Below are positions 50,532 to 58,927 of a stretch of 64,000 nucleotides of DNA, piece after piece. Numbering within the stretch: the first letter of the stretch is position 1; every line of letters starts with the position of its first letter. Source of the stretch: Alkalicoccobacillus murimartini (GTDB taxonomy: Bacteria; Bacillota; Bacilli; Bacillales; Bacillaceae_D); contig NZ_JAUSUA010000001.1 of assembly GCF_030813245.1 (NCBI RefSeq), positions 1 through 64,000 on the forward strand. Direction: 5' to 3'. The notes below the pieces were generated by a model. It was not told where the DNA came from. It ran no database searches and saw only the letters and a program-made list of their open reading frames with translations. Both the position numbers and the translations under genes were made by a program.

Positions 50532-50554
50532 TAATTCGTAATAATTACGATTTA
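50532..50554 (+). promoter_or_regulatory. Zur box 2
   Basis: Same TCGTAATAATTACG core, 25 bp before the GTG start, overlapping the expected promoter. Zinc-loaded Zur should block transcription here. Confidence 0.88.
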
Positions 50555-50578
50555 CATAAAGTAGAGGAGGAAACAAAT

Positions 50579-51778
50579 GTGTCGACGATACCAGTTACAG
50601 TGTTAAGTGGGTATTTGGGTGCGGGGAAAACAACGTTGCTTAATCATGTGTTGTCTAATAGAGAGGGCCTGCGGGTTGCCGTTATAGTAAATGACATGAG
50701 TGAAATTAATGTGGATGCAGATCTCATTGAGCAGGGGGGATTTAATCGTACGGAAGAAAAGTTGGTGGAGATGTCTAATGGGTGTATTTGCTGCACGCTG
50801 AGGGAGGATCTTTTAATAGAGGTAGAGAGGTTAGCCAAGCAAGGAAATATTGATTATATCCTCATTGAGTCGACGGGAATCTCAGAACCCGTACCTGTGG
50901 CTCAGACGTTCTCATACATTGATGAGGAAACAGGGATTAATCATGGGGAGTATTGTCATCTCGATACGATGGTGACAGTCGTGGATGCCAATCGATTTTG
51001 GCATGATTTTAATTCTGGAGAGACGCTGCTTGATCGTAAGCAAGCATTAAGTGAGGAAGATGATCGTGATATTGTTGATCTTTTAATTGATCAGATTGAA
51101 TTTTGTGATGTGCTCATTTTGAATAAGGTTGACATGCTTGAGGAAGAGCATTTAAAGCTATTAAAAGGAGTAGTGAAAAAGCTTCAGCCAGAGGCGAAAT
51201 TAATTGAAACAAATCACAGTATTGTAGATCCAAAAGATATTCTGAATACAGGATTATTTAATTTTGAGTCGGCAAGTACGGAGGCTGGCTGGATAAAAGA
51301 GCTTGAGGCAGAGGAGCATACACCAGAAACAGAGGAATATGGGATTAACTCTTTTGTCTATAAGAGGCGCAGACCTTTTCATTCGGAGCGCTTTGAGAAA
51401 TGGTCAGATTACTTCCCGAAAGAAGTGGTTCGTGCGAAAGGAACCGTCTGGTGTGCGACTCGAAATGATTTAGTATTAATGCTTTCTCAAGCAGGTCCAT
51501 CTGCAACGCTGGAGCCTGTTGCTTATTGGGTTGCCTCCTTGCCTAAGGCTGAGCAGGTTTATTATAAGCAAATGAACCCAGATACACTCTCAGATTGGGA
51601 CGCGGTATGGGGCGATCGAAAAACAGAGGTTGTCTTTATTGGGATCGGCTTAGATCAAGAGATGATTAGTCGAGAGCTTGATTACTGTCTTTTGACAGAT
51701 GATGAAATGAAAGCGGATTGGTCTCAATTCAGAGATCCATATCCGTGGCAAGTGACTCGTAGTGAGCAAACAACTTAA
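50579..51778 (+). CDS. zagA: COG0523 GTPase zinc metallochaperone (ZagA/YciC)
   Basis: 399-aa G3E GTPase. Walker [10 protein letters not shown] at 11-19, the metal-binding NGCICC at 67-72 (CxCC), a Walker B-like [11 protein letters not shown] and NKVD in LILNKVDML for guanine recognition; a CobW C-terminal domain follows. ZagA delivers zinc to FolE and related enzymes when zinc is short. GTG start with GGAGG. Two Zur boxes precede it and the zinc-free S14 gene follows 19 bp downstream, which fixes the zinc assignment among COG0523 families. Confidence 0.95.
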   Translation: MSTIPVTVLSGYLGAGKTTLLNHVLSNREGLRVAVIVNDMSEINVDADLIEQGGFNRTEEKLVEMSNGCICCTLREDLLIEVERLAKQGNIDYILIESTGISEPVPVAQTFSYIDEETGINHGEYCHLDTMVTVVDANRFWHDFNSGETLLDRKQALSEEDDRDIVDLLIDQIEFCDVLILNKVDMLEEEHLKLLKGVVKKLQPEAKLIETNHSIVDPKDILNTGLFNFESASTEAGWIKELEAEEHTPETEEYGINSFVYKRRRPFHSERFEKWSDYFPKEVVRAKGTVWCATRNDLVLMLSQAGPSATLEPVAYWVASLPKAEQVYYKQMNPDTLSDWDAVWGDRKTEVVFIGIGLDQEMISRELDYCLLTDDEMKADWSQFRDPYPWQVTRSEQTT

Positions 51779-51797
51779 CTAACTGGAGGAAACAAAT

Positions 51798-52067
51798 ATG
51801 GCTAAAAAATCTAAAATCGCAAAAGAACGCAAACGGCAAGAACTAGTTAAAAAGTATGCTGTTCTTCGAAAGGAATTAAAGGAAAAAGGAGATTATGTTG
51901 CACTTAGAAAGTTACCTCGTGACTCTTCCCCTACAAGATTAACTACTCGTTGCGAGGTGACAGGCAGACCTCGTGGAGTTCTAAAGAAGTTTAAATTATC
52001 AAGAATTAAATTCCGTGAGATGGCACATAAAGGGCAAATTCCGGGAGTGAAAAAAGCAAGTTGGTAA
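51798..52067 (+). CDS. rpsN2: Zinc-independent ribosomal protein S14 paralogue
   Basis: 89-aa S14 of the C-minus type: no CxxC pairs, while [22 protein letters not shown] and [41 protein letters not shown] are intact. Under zinc starvation it replaces the zinc-containing S14 and frees zinc. It shares the Zur-regulated transcript with zagA. TGGAGG precedes ATG. Confidence 0.96.
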   Translation: MAKKSKIAKERKRQELVKKYAVLRKELKEKGDYVALRKLPRDSSPTRLTTRCEVTGRPRGVLKKFKLSRIKFREMAHKGQIPGVKKASW

Positions 52068-52075
52068 TAGAGTTG

Positions 52076-52109
52076 GCAGAAGTTGGTTCAATCCTTCTTC
52101 TGCTTTTTT
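52076..52109 (+). terminator. Terminator of the zinc operon
   Basis: GCAGAAG/CTTCTGC stem and T-run after rpsN2. Confidence 0.8.
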
Positions 52110-52176
52110 ACGTTTAAAAAATGAATGTACGTGGGTAAACAAGATAATAGAGTATCAATATTGGAGGCGGATAATC

Positions 52177-53046
52177 ATGGATTTACACAATCATTTAACG
52201 AATGGAATTCCAAAACAAAGACAAGAAAAGCAACCTGGTGATGAGCACGTCATGGATCCTTTACCGATTTTTGAAGATGATCAGTACAAAGGGTCCGATA
52301 AATTAAAGGGAAAAGTCGCTCTAATCACAGGTGGAGATTCAGGTATTGGACGAGCGGTGGCTGTAGGATACGCGAAGGAAGGGGCACATATTGCGATTGT
52401 CTACCTCGATGAGCATGAGGATGCTGAGGCTACGAAGCAGCGTGTTGAAAAAGAAGGGGTAAGCTGTATTACAATTTCAGGTGACGTAGCCGATGAAACA
52501 TTTTGTAAAGAAGCGGTTGAGCGGACGGTAACAGAGCTTGATGGGTTAGATATCCTTGTAAATAATGCGGCTGAACAACATCCTGTGGATAGTTTAAAAG
52601 AGATCTCAGCTGAACAGCTTCATCGCACGTTTGCGACTAATTTTTACTCGTATGTGTATTTTACAAAGGCAGCGCTAGATTATTTGAAGCCAGGTAGTAG
52701 TATTATTAACACCTCTTCAATTAATCCGTATCGCGGAAACCCTTCTTTAATTGATTATACGAGTACAAAAGGGGCGGTTAATGCATTTACTCGCTCGATG
52801 TCTCAATCCCTCGTTCAAGAGGGAATCCGTGTAAATGGCGTTGCACCAGGTCCAATCTGGACACCACTTATTCCAGCATCCTTTTCTGAAGAGAAAGTTT
52901 CTGAGTTTGGCCAGAATAATGCAATGGGACGGCCAGGACAACCAGTTGAACACGTTGGAGTCTATGTATTGCTAGCATCAAATGACTCTTCCTATATGAC
53001 AGGTCAAACGATTCACATAAACGGTGGAGATTTCGTACACACATGA
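52177..53046 (+). CDS. SDR-family oxidoreductase (general stress protein 39-like)
   Basis: 289-aa short-chain dehydrogenase of the YdaD/YhxC type with a 40-residue N-terminal extension (KQRQEKQPGDEHVMDPLP). NAD(P)-binding TGGDSGIGRA, the NNAAEQ loop, and active-site Ser and YTSTKGA (Tyr-x3-Lys). It ends with the usual GQTIHINGG. B. subtilis relatives belong to the SigB general stress regulon. The substrate is unknown. Confidence 0.9.
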   Translation: MDLHNHLTNGIPKQRQEKQPGDEHVMDPLPIFEDDQYKGSDKLKGKVALITGGDSGIGRAVAVGYAKEGAHIAIVYLDEHEDAEATKQRVEKEGVSCITISGDVADETFCKEAVERTVTELDGLDILVNNAAEQHPVDSLKEISAEQLHRTFATNFYSYVYFTKAALDYLKPGSSIINTSSINPYRGNPSLIDYTSTKGAVNAFTRSMSQSLVQEGIRVNGVAPGPIWTPLIPASFSEEKVSEFGQNNAMGRPGQPVEHVGVYVLLASNDSSYMTGQTIHINGGDFVHT

Positions 53047-53055
53047 TTCATACAA

Positions 53056-53089
53056 GCCTCAGTTTCTTTGATGAAACTGAGGTTTTTTT
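53056..53089 (+). terminator. Terminator after the SDR gene
   Basis: CCTCAGTTTC...GAAACTGAGG perfect stem and seven T. Confidence 0.9.
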
Positions 53090-53160
53090 GAATAGTGCTT
53101 GCACTTTTTTTGACTTTCATGAATGATAAGATTGAGTATATTTGAAATGGAGGAACTTTT

Positions 53161-54114
53161 TTGTATAAACAACCTATTTTTTTAAAACCGGTTTTCAAAG
53201 AGCGAATTTGGGGAGGCACAAAGCTAAAGGATGTTTTTGATTACGATATTCCTTCGTCACAAACTGGGGAATGTTGGGGGATATCTGCTCATCCCAATGG
53301 ACCATCGATCATTCGAAATGGACCACTTGAAGGAAAGACATTAATGGAAGCATGGGATCAAAACCGCGAATTGTTTGGTGGAGAAGAAGGAGACCGTTTT
53401 CCTCTGCTCATTAAAATTTTAGATGCGGATGCTGACTTATCTGTTCAAGTTCACCCTGACGATACATATGCTAAGGTGCATGAAAATGGTGAATTAGGAA
53501 AAACAGAATGTTGGTATGTGATTGACTGTGAGCCGGGAGCTGAATTAATTTATGGGCATACAGCTGATACCAAAGAGACACTCGCTAAAGCCATTGAAGA
53601 CGGGGAATGGGACACATTACTAAAACGAGTGCCTATCCAAAAAGGTGATTTTTTCTATGTTCCAAGCGGCACGATTCATGCTTTGGGAAAAGGAACCCTT
53701 ATCCTCGAGACGCAACAAAGCTCTGACACAACGTATCGAGTATATGACTTTGATCGTACGGATGATAACGGCAATAAAAGGGAGCTTCATGTTAAACCTT
53801 CTATCGAGGTAACGACAGTGCCGCATCGCGATTTTCCGACTACTCGTGTTTGTCAGGAAGTTGAAGGTCTGAAGAATACACAGCTTGTTGCAGAAACGTT
53901 TTTTAGCGTATATGAATGGAAGCTTTGCGGAACAGTCGAACGACCGGCACCAGAAAAGTATTTACTAGCAAGCGTATTAGAGGGATCGGGGAATATCGTT
54001 GTTGATGGTATTGCTCACCCTTTTGAAAAAGGTTCTCACTTTATTATTCCTGCTACGATTGGAACGTACTCTATATCAGGTGGAGCCACATTAATTGTGT
54101 CTCATACGCCATAA
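53161..54114 (+). CDS. manA: Mannose-6-phosphate isomerase, class I
   Basis: 317 aa. FKERIWGGTKL opens the fold; zinc ligands are in SVQVHPDD (Gln, His) and KTECWYVID (Glu), with a further His in SGTIHALGKG. It interconverts mannose-6-P and fructose-6-P for mannose use and mannose donor supply. The start is TTG with GGAGG about 9 nt upstream. It is a monocistron with its own terminator. Confidence 0.95.
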   Translation: MYKQPIFLKPVFKERIWGGTKLKDVFDYDIPSSQTGECWGISAHPNGPSIIRNGPLEGKTLMEAWDQNRELFGGEEGDRFPLLIKILDADADLSVQVHPDDTYAKVHENGELGKTECWYVIDCEPGAELIYGHTADTKETLAKAIEDGEWDTLLKRVPIQKGDFFYVPSGTIHALGKGTLILETQQSSDTTYRVYDFDRTDDNGNKRELHVKPSIEVTTVPHRDFPTTRVCQEVEGLKNTQLVAETFFSVYEWKLCGTVERPAPEKYLLASVLEGSGNIVVDGIAHPFEKGSHFIIPATIGTYSISGGATLIVSHTP

Positions 54115-54117
54115 TGC

Positions 54118-54156
54118 AAAAAACAGGAGCTCCTAAGCAGAGGCTCCTGTTTTTCT
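54118..54156. terminator. Bidirectional terminator, manA / DUF418 gene
   Basis: CAGGAGC/GCTCCTG stem flanked by A and T runs between converging genes. Confidence 0.88.
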
Positions 54157-55370
54157 TATTTTTTAAGTTTAGGCAATTGCATGTAAGTCCCTGCACGCCA
54201 GATCCATTCAAGTGGACCCATTCTGAAGTATGAAAGCCAGACTTTACTTAAAATCAACTGGATAACAAACACTGCAACAGCAATCAAAGCACCTGCAAAT
54301 ATTCCAATCGAATCAAAGAGACCGAATCCATACTGATAAAATAGAGTCGTCATAATGAGTGATTGGAATAAGTAATTTGTAAATGCCATGCGACCAGCGT
54401 AAGCAAATGGCTGAAGCAGTTTCTTGCCACGTTCAGTGGTGACCGCTAAAACAAAGGCTGAAACAAAAAATGCCGTTAGAAATGGTCCTCCAACAAACGT
54501 TTGTAACTTGACTAGCTGCATACTTTCTGTGAATAAGGCAACGGGGATTTTTGTTAACAGAGCTATTCCGAGACCAATCCACATAATGACCTTCCATTTC
54601 TTCTTATGAGTCAGTGGGTCTTTAATCCAACCCTTTCTCATCACATAAGCACCAAGCAAAATGAGCCCAATCACACCTATAACTTGAGTGGAAACAAACA
54701 AGAAACTACCTATTGCACCAGGCATCACTGGATTCTCTGTCTGTCTAAACTCTACAACGTCAGCGTAAGAACCCTCTGCTAATACGTCTATTTCTTTTTC
54801 GCTATATCCAATCGAAGGATCTACAGCTCTAATCTCTTCTTCAGTCATGCCCTTTGTTGTTAGATCATAAAGTGAATCTGGCACTAGCGAGCAGGAGCCA
54901 AGTAGTCCAATCAGGATAAGTCCTGTAATAACAAGCCCTCTAGCTGGCATCATTAGACAGAAGAATAATAAAACAGAAGCTAATGCATAAGGAAGAAGAA
55001 TATCACCATTCCATAAATAGATTGCATGCAAATAGCCAACAAGACCAAGGATTACAGTTCTACGCCAAAATACAGCGTTAAAGTTTAGGCCTTTTTCTAG
55101 CAGTCTATGTTTCTGAAGAGCCATTCCGTAACCAAATAAGAAAGAGAATAATGGATAAAAGCTAGCTTGCACAAAGATAAAAATTAAACTTTCCGTAAAA
55201 CGATCGATGCCACCATTAGGGTAGGGGTTTGTGTTACTTGGATCATAGAGTAACCCAAATTGGAAATGAATGCTGTTAGCAAGAATAATACCAAGTAAAG
55301 CGAAGCCTCTTAACATATCCAGGCTAATGATTCGATCCTGTTCAAGTGTAGGTACGGAACGGTTGTTCAC
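54156..55370 (-). CDS. DUF418/YeiB family membrane protein
   Basis: 404 aa with about ten membrane helices. RIISLDMLRGFALLGIILANS is the family start and LLQPFAYAGRMAFTNYLFQSLIMTTLFYQYGFG plus the C-terminal FRMGPLEWIWRAGTY motif define DUF418. Function is unproven; the fold resembles acyltransferase-3 membrane proteins. GTG start after AAAGGAG. Confidence 0.9.
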   Translation of the reverse strand: MNNRSVPTLEQDRIISLDMLRGFALLGIILANSIHFQFGLLYDPSNTNPYPNGGIDRFTESLIFIFVQASFYPLFSFLFGYGMALQKHRLLEKGLNFNAVFWRRTVILGLVGYLHAIYLWNGDILLPYALASVLLFFCLMMPARGLVITGLILIGLLGSCSLVPDSLYDLTTKGMTEEEIRAVDPSIGYSEKEIDVLAEGSYADVVEFRQTENPVMPGAIGSFLFVSTQVIGVIGLILLGAYVMRKGWIKDPLTHKKKWKVIMWIGLGIALLTKIPVALFTESMQLVKLQTFVGGPFLTAFFVSAFVLAVTTERGKKLLQPFAYAGRMAFTNYLFQSLIMTTLFYQYGFGLFDSIGIFAGALIAVAVFVIQLILSKVWLSYFRMGPLEWIWRAGTYMQLPKLKK

Positions 55371-55547
55371 TTATTCAACTCCTTTAGTATGTATGACAAG
55401 TGTGGAAAGGTTTCGATCTTAGCTTTGTCGTGATAAAGTAGAAGATAGAATACATTCATTAATTAGTTTACACCAATTTCATCCATGTGTGTATAACAAT
55501 AGGTAAGGGCAAGCATTATGATTTTTCCTTGAAGAGGTGGTAAAAAC

Positions 55548-56291
55548 ATGACAAATGAATTGATTCAAACGATGAGTGCTCATCGCTCTATTCGGAAGTT
55601 TACAGATCAAGAGATTAGCGATGCACAAGTGAGTCTGTTGACGGATGCAGCGAGATGGGCGCCAAGCTCTCATCATGTTCAAGCGTACAGTATCATTGTT
55701 ATTCGTAACAAAGAAAAAAAAGAAACACTTTCTTCATTAACCGGAGGACAACGTTGGGTGGAAGAATGTCCAGTATTTTTAGTGATTTGTGCAGATTACC
55801 ATCGCATTGGAGAAGCAAGCAAACGGCATGATCAACCTCTTGAAATAGGTGGAGCGGAACAGCTGCTTGTTGGTGCTGTGGATGCAGCCCTAGTTGCCCA
55901 AAATATATTGTTAGCTGCTGAGTCACTTGGACTTGGAGGAGTCATGATTGGTGGAATTAGGAATCAACCTGAAGAGGTGACGAAGCTACTTCACTTACCA
56001 GCCAATACGTTTCCAGTGATGGGGATGTGCCTAGGCTACCCAGACCAAGATATTGAGCAGAAACCTAGATTACCTAAAGAAGCGTCTGTGTTCTTTGAAA
56101 CATATCAGAGTGCTTCTATACCTCAAGCATTGGAAGATTATAATGAAATCATGCAAACCTATTACGGATCTCGTCAAACGAATGCGAAACAACAAACATG
56201 GTCAGAGCAAATGGCAAGTTATATGGGAAAAGCAAATCGCCCCCATATGAATGACTATTTACGAAAACAAGGCTTTCTAACAAATTTATAA
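55548..56291 (+). CDS. nfrA: NADPH-dependent FMN nitroreductase (NfsA/NfrA type)
   Basis: 247 aa. HRSIRKFTDQEI is the FMN-binding start, RWAPSSHHVQAYSIIVI contacts the isoalloxazine, and ESLGLGGVMIGGIRNQ plus GMCLGYPDQ are NfsA/FRP hallmarks; the long C-terminal arm (EDYNEIMQTYYGSR) wraps the dimer partner. It reduces nitro compounds, quinones or flavin. GAGGTGG precedes ATG. Confidence 0.9.
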   Translation: MTNELIQTMSAHRSIRKFTDQEISDAQVSLLTDAARWAPSSHHVQAYSIIVIRNKEKKETLSSLTGGQRWVEECPVFLVICADYHRIGEASKRHDQPLEIGGAEQLLVGAVDAALVAQNILLAAESLGLGGVMIGGIRNQPEEVTKLLHLPANTFPVMGMCLGYPDQDIEQKPRLPKEASVFFETYQSASIPQALEDYNEIMQTYYGSRQTNAKQQTWSEQMASYMGKANRPHMNDYLRKQGFLTNL

Positions 56292-56336
56292 TACGCGTTG
56301 ATTTGATATAGATAGGTAAGAGATGAGGGATAAAGA

Positions 56337-57506
56337 GTGAAATTCAAACATAGCGAAGCTCTAGAGCGGTTACCAAAACAGTTTTTTGCTGAATTGGTTC
56401 GAAAAACAGTAGAACTAAAAAAATCGCATGATGATGTAATCAATCTAGGTCAAGGCAATCCAGATCAGCCCACACCTGCTCATATTATTGAGCAGTTAAA
56501 AGAAGCTTCAGCTAATCCGTTGTACCATAAATATGCTCCATTCAGCGGATATGGATTTTTAAAAGAAGCGGTAGCTGAATACTATAAGCGAGAATGTAAT
56601 GTGGAGATCGATCCAGAAACAGAAGTAGCAATTCTCTCAGGAACAAAAACGGGTTTGGTTGAGGTTAGCCAATGTTTGTTGAATGCTGGTGATACAGCTC
56701 TTGTGCCTGATCCAGGGTATCCGGATTACTGGTCAGGTATTGCGTTGGCAGGTGCGCATATGCAAAGCATGCCTCTGCTTAAGGAAAATGGATTTCATCC
56801 AGACTTCTCAATCCTTTCAGATCATGTATTGAACCAAGCGAAATTAATGTTTCTTAATTACCCGAATAACCCAACTGGCGCAGTAGCTACTCCTGAATTA
56901 TTCACAAGAACAGTTGAATTAGCCCAGAAGCATGAGATTTGTATTGTTCATGATTATGCGTATGGTGCAATTGGGTTTGATGGAGAAAGACCAAAAAGCT
57001 TTTTGGAGACACCCGGAGCAAAAGACGTAGGAATTGAGATGATGACTCTTTCCAAGACCTATAATATGGCAGGTTGGAGAGTTGGATTCGCGGTTGGTAA
57101 TAGTAGTGTAATTGAGGCAATTAATCTGATTCAAGATCATTATTACTGCAGCCTTTTTGGCGGGGTACAGGAGGCGGCAGCCCATGCTTTAACTGCTGAT
57201 CAATCATGTGTACATGAATTAGTGGCTACATATGAATCAAGACGAAATGTATTGGTAGAGGAAGCGGCACGAATCGGTTGGAATGTATCCGCTCCAGCCG
57301 GATCCTTTTTTGCTTGGTTTCCCGTACCAGAAGGATATACATCAGAAGCATTTGCGGACCTGCTTCTTTATAAGGCGAGAGTCGTTGTCGCACCAGGCAA
57401 TGGTTTTGGAGAATACGGTGAGGGATTTGTCCGACTTGGTCTATTATGTGAAGAGGATGAGCTCAGAGACGCAATGAGTAGAATAGGGGACTTACACCTA
57501 TTTTAA
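56337..57506 (+). CDS. mtnE: PLP-dependent aminotransferase (MtnE-like)
   Basis: 389-aa class I aminotransferase. VINLGQGNPDQPTP near the N-terminus, NYPNNPTGA, and TLSKTYNMAGWRVGF with the PLP lysine in SKTYN; GEGFVRLGLL binds the substrate carboxylate. The VINLGQGNPDQPTP and SKTYNMAGWR forms are those of MtnE, which converts ketomethylthiobutyrate to methionine in the salvage pathway. No other mtn gene is adjacent, so a broader methionine, glutamine or aromatic aminotransferase remains possible. GTG start after GAGGG. It forms a run of four same-strand genes to 58927. Confidence 0.82.
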   Translation: MKFKHSEALERLPKQFFAELVRKTVELKKSHDDVINLGQGNPDQPTPAHIIEQLKEASANPLYHKYAPFSGYGFLKEAVAEYYKRECNVEIDPETEVAILSGTKTGLVEVSQCLLNAGDTALVPDPGYPDYWSGIALAGAHMQSMPLLKENGFHPDFSILSDHVLNQAKLMFLNYPNNPTGAVATPELFTRTVELAQKHEICIVHDYAYGAIGFDGERPKSFLETPGAKDVGIEMMTLSKTYNMAGWRVGFAVGNSSVIEAINLIQDHYYCSLFGGVQEAAAHALTADQSCVHELVATYESRRNVLVEEAARIGWNVSAPAGSFFAWFPVPEGYTSEAFADLLLYKARVVVAPGNGFGEYGEGFVRLGLLCEEDELRDAMSRIGDLHLF

Positions 57507-57551
57507 AGGAGTTAAGAGTCAAACGAACATAAGATAAAGGGGAGAAGAATT

Positions 57552-58178
57552 TTGAGTATACAAGACATTCAAAACATATTCTGTATTGGCCGTAATTACG
57601 CTCAGCATGCAAAGGAACTAGGTAATGAGATACCAAAGTCTCCGATTCTTTTCACGAAGCCAACCGGCGCTTTAACTTTGGCAGACGGACAAACCCTCAC
57701 TTATCCTAGTGGTCAAGGGGAAATCCATCATGAGCTTGAAATCGTCCTGAAGGTGGGAAAAAAGACTGATTCACAATCCGTGAATGATCGTGTGGTTGAG
57801 ATGGCTCTAGGCATTGACTTAACATTGCGTGACTTGCAATCAGAGCTCAAAAAGAAAGGTCATCCTTGGGAAAGAGCTAAAGGATTTCGTCACTCTGCCA
57901 TTTTGACTCCTTTTTGGAGCTTCCCTGGTATGGAAGCAATCGAACAGACTAGCTTCTCATTACAAAAAAATGGAGAAACCATTCAAGAAGGTACTAGTTC
58001 TGAAATGCTGTTTAACTTTCAGCGAGTAATAGATGAATGTGAACAGGCATTTGGATTATCTGAAGGCGATATTATCTATACGGGAACTCCTGAGGGTGTT
58101 GGACCTATTGCGCAGGATGATTTCTTTTCACTGTATTGGGGGAAAGAAGAAAAGGGACGTTTTTATGTTTCCTTTTAA
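57552..58178 (+). CDS. Fumarylacetoacetate hydrolase (FAH)-fold protein
   Basis: 208 aa. CIGRNYAQHAKELGNEIP, FTKPTGAL and HHELEIVLKVG, where the Glu residues bind Mg2+, then GIDLTLRDLQSELKKKGHPWERAKGF and GDIIYTGTPEGVGP are the FAHD1/YcgM set. Members hydrolyse or decarboxylate acylpyruvates or oxaloacetate, or tautomerise 2-oxo acids. TTG start; GGGGAG upstream. It sits 45 bp after the aminotransferase and could act on its keto-acid product. Confidence 0.88.
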   Translation: MSIQDIQNIFCIGRNYAQHAKELGNEIPKSPILFTKPTGALTLADGQTLTYPSGQGEIHHELEIVLKVGKKTDSQSVNDRVVEMALGIDLTLRDLQSELKKKGHPWERAKGFRHSAILTPFWSFPGMEAIEQTSFSLQKNGETIQEGTSSEMLFNFQRVIDECEQAFGLSEGDIIYTGTPEGVGPIAQDDFFSLYWGKEEKGRFYVSF

Positions 58179-58198
58179 ACCGTAATTAAGGAGGTATC

Positions 58199-58927
58199 AT
58201 GTCACATACTCAGATCTTTGCACATAGAGGATTTTCGGGGAAATATCCTGAGAATACGATGACAGCCTTTAAGCAAGCAGAAAAAGCAGGGGCAGATGGT
58301 ATTGAGCTAGATGTTCAGCTTACTAAGGATGCTATCCCTGTCATTATTCATGACCGAACTGTGAATCGAGTGACAACGGGTAAGGGAAGAGTTAGTTCTT
58401 ATACTTTACAAGAGATTCAACAGTTAAAGATGAAAGACAATGAACATGAGAAAATCCCAACATTTGAAGAGTTCTTGGCCTGGACAAAAAATCACTCTCA
58501 GCTTTTAAATGTTGAGTTGAAGACAGAGTTAACGGACCGTTCTCATATAAAAGAATTGATCTTGCCACTATTAAATAAATATGGAGTGGAAGAGCGTACC
58601 ATATTATCTTCGTTTGATCATAAGGCTCTCTATTTGGCGAAACAAGAAAAACCGCATGTTGAAGCGGCTGCTCTCGTTCACCAAGCGATGGTTAACCCAG
58701 AAGATTATCTTCGTATGTTAGAAGTAGAGGGCATTCACTTTAAGTCTTCAAGTTTACTAATGCACGAAGCACAAGCATTGCAGGAAAATGGCTTCGCAAT
58801 TCGTCCATATACTGTGAATACTGTAGATATGATGAGGCAGTTTTTTTCATGGGGATGTGAAGGGATCTTCACTGATTTTCCTGATTTGGCCTTAGACGTC
58901 CGCGATCGAAGGATATCAGGGTACTAA
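58199..58927 (+). CDS. Glycerophosphodiester phosphodiesterase
   Basis: 242 aa, GDPD TIM barrel. AHRGFSGKYPENTMTAF, GIELDVQLTKDAIPVIIHD with metal-binding Glu-x-Asp, catalytic His, and NVELKTE are complete. No signal peptide, so it works in the cytoplasm like YqiK, releasing glycerol-3-phosphate from lipid head groups. AAGGAGG precedes ATG, 20 bp after the FAH gene. The end overlaps the tail of glgP by 12 bp on the other strand. Confidence 0.92.
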   Translation: MSHTQIFAHRGFSGKYPENTMTAFKQAEKAGADGIELDVQLTKDAIPVIIHDRTVNRVTTGKGRVSSYTLQEIQQLKMKDNEHEKIPTFEEFLAWTKNHSQLLNVELKTELTDRSHIKELILPLLNKYGVEERTILSSFDHKALYLAKQEKPHVEAAALVHQAMVNPEDYLRMLEVEGIHFKSSSLLMHEAQALQENGFAIRPYTVNTVDMMRQFFSWGCEGIFTDFPDLALDVRDRRISGY

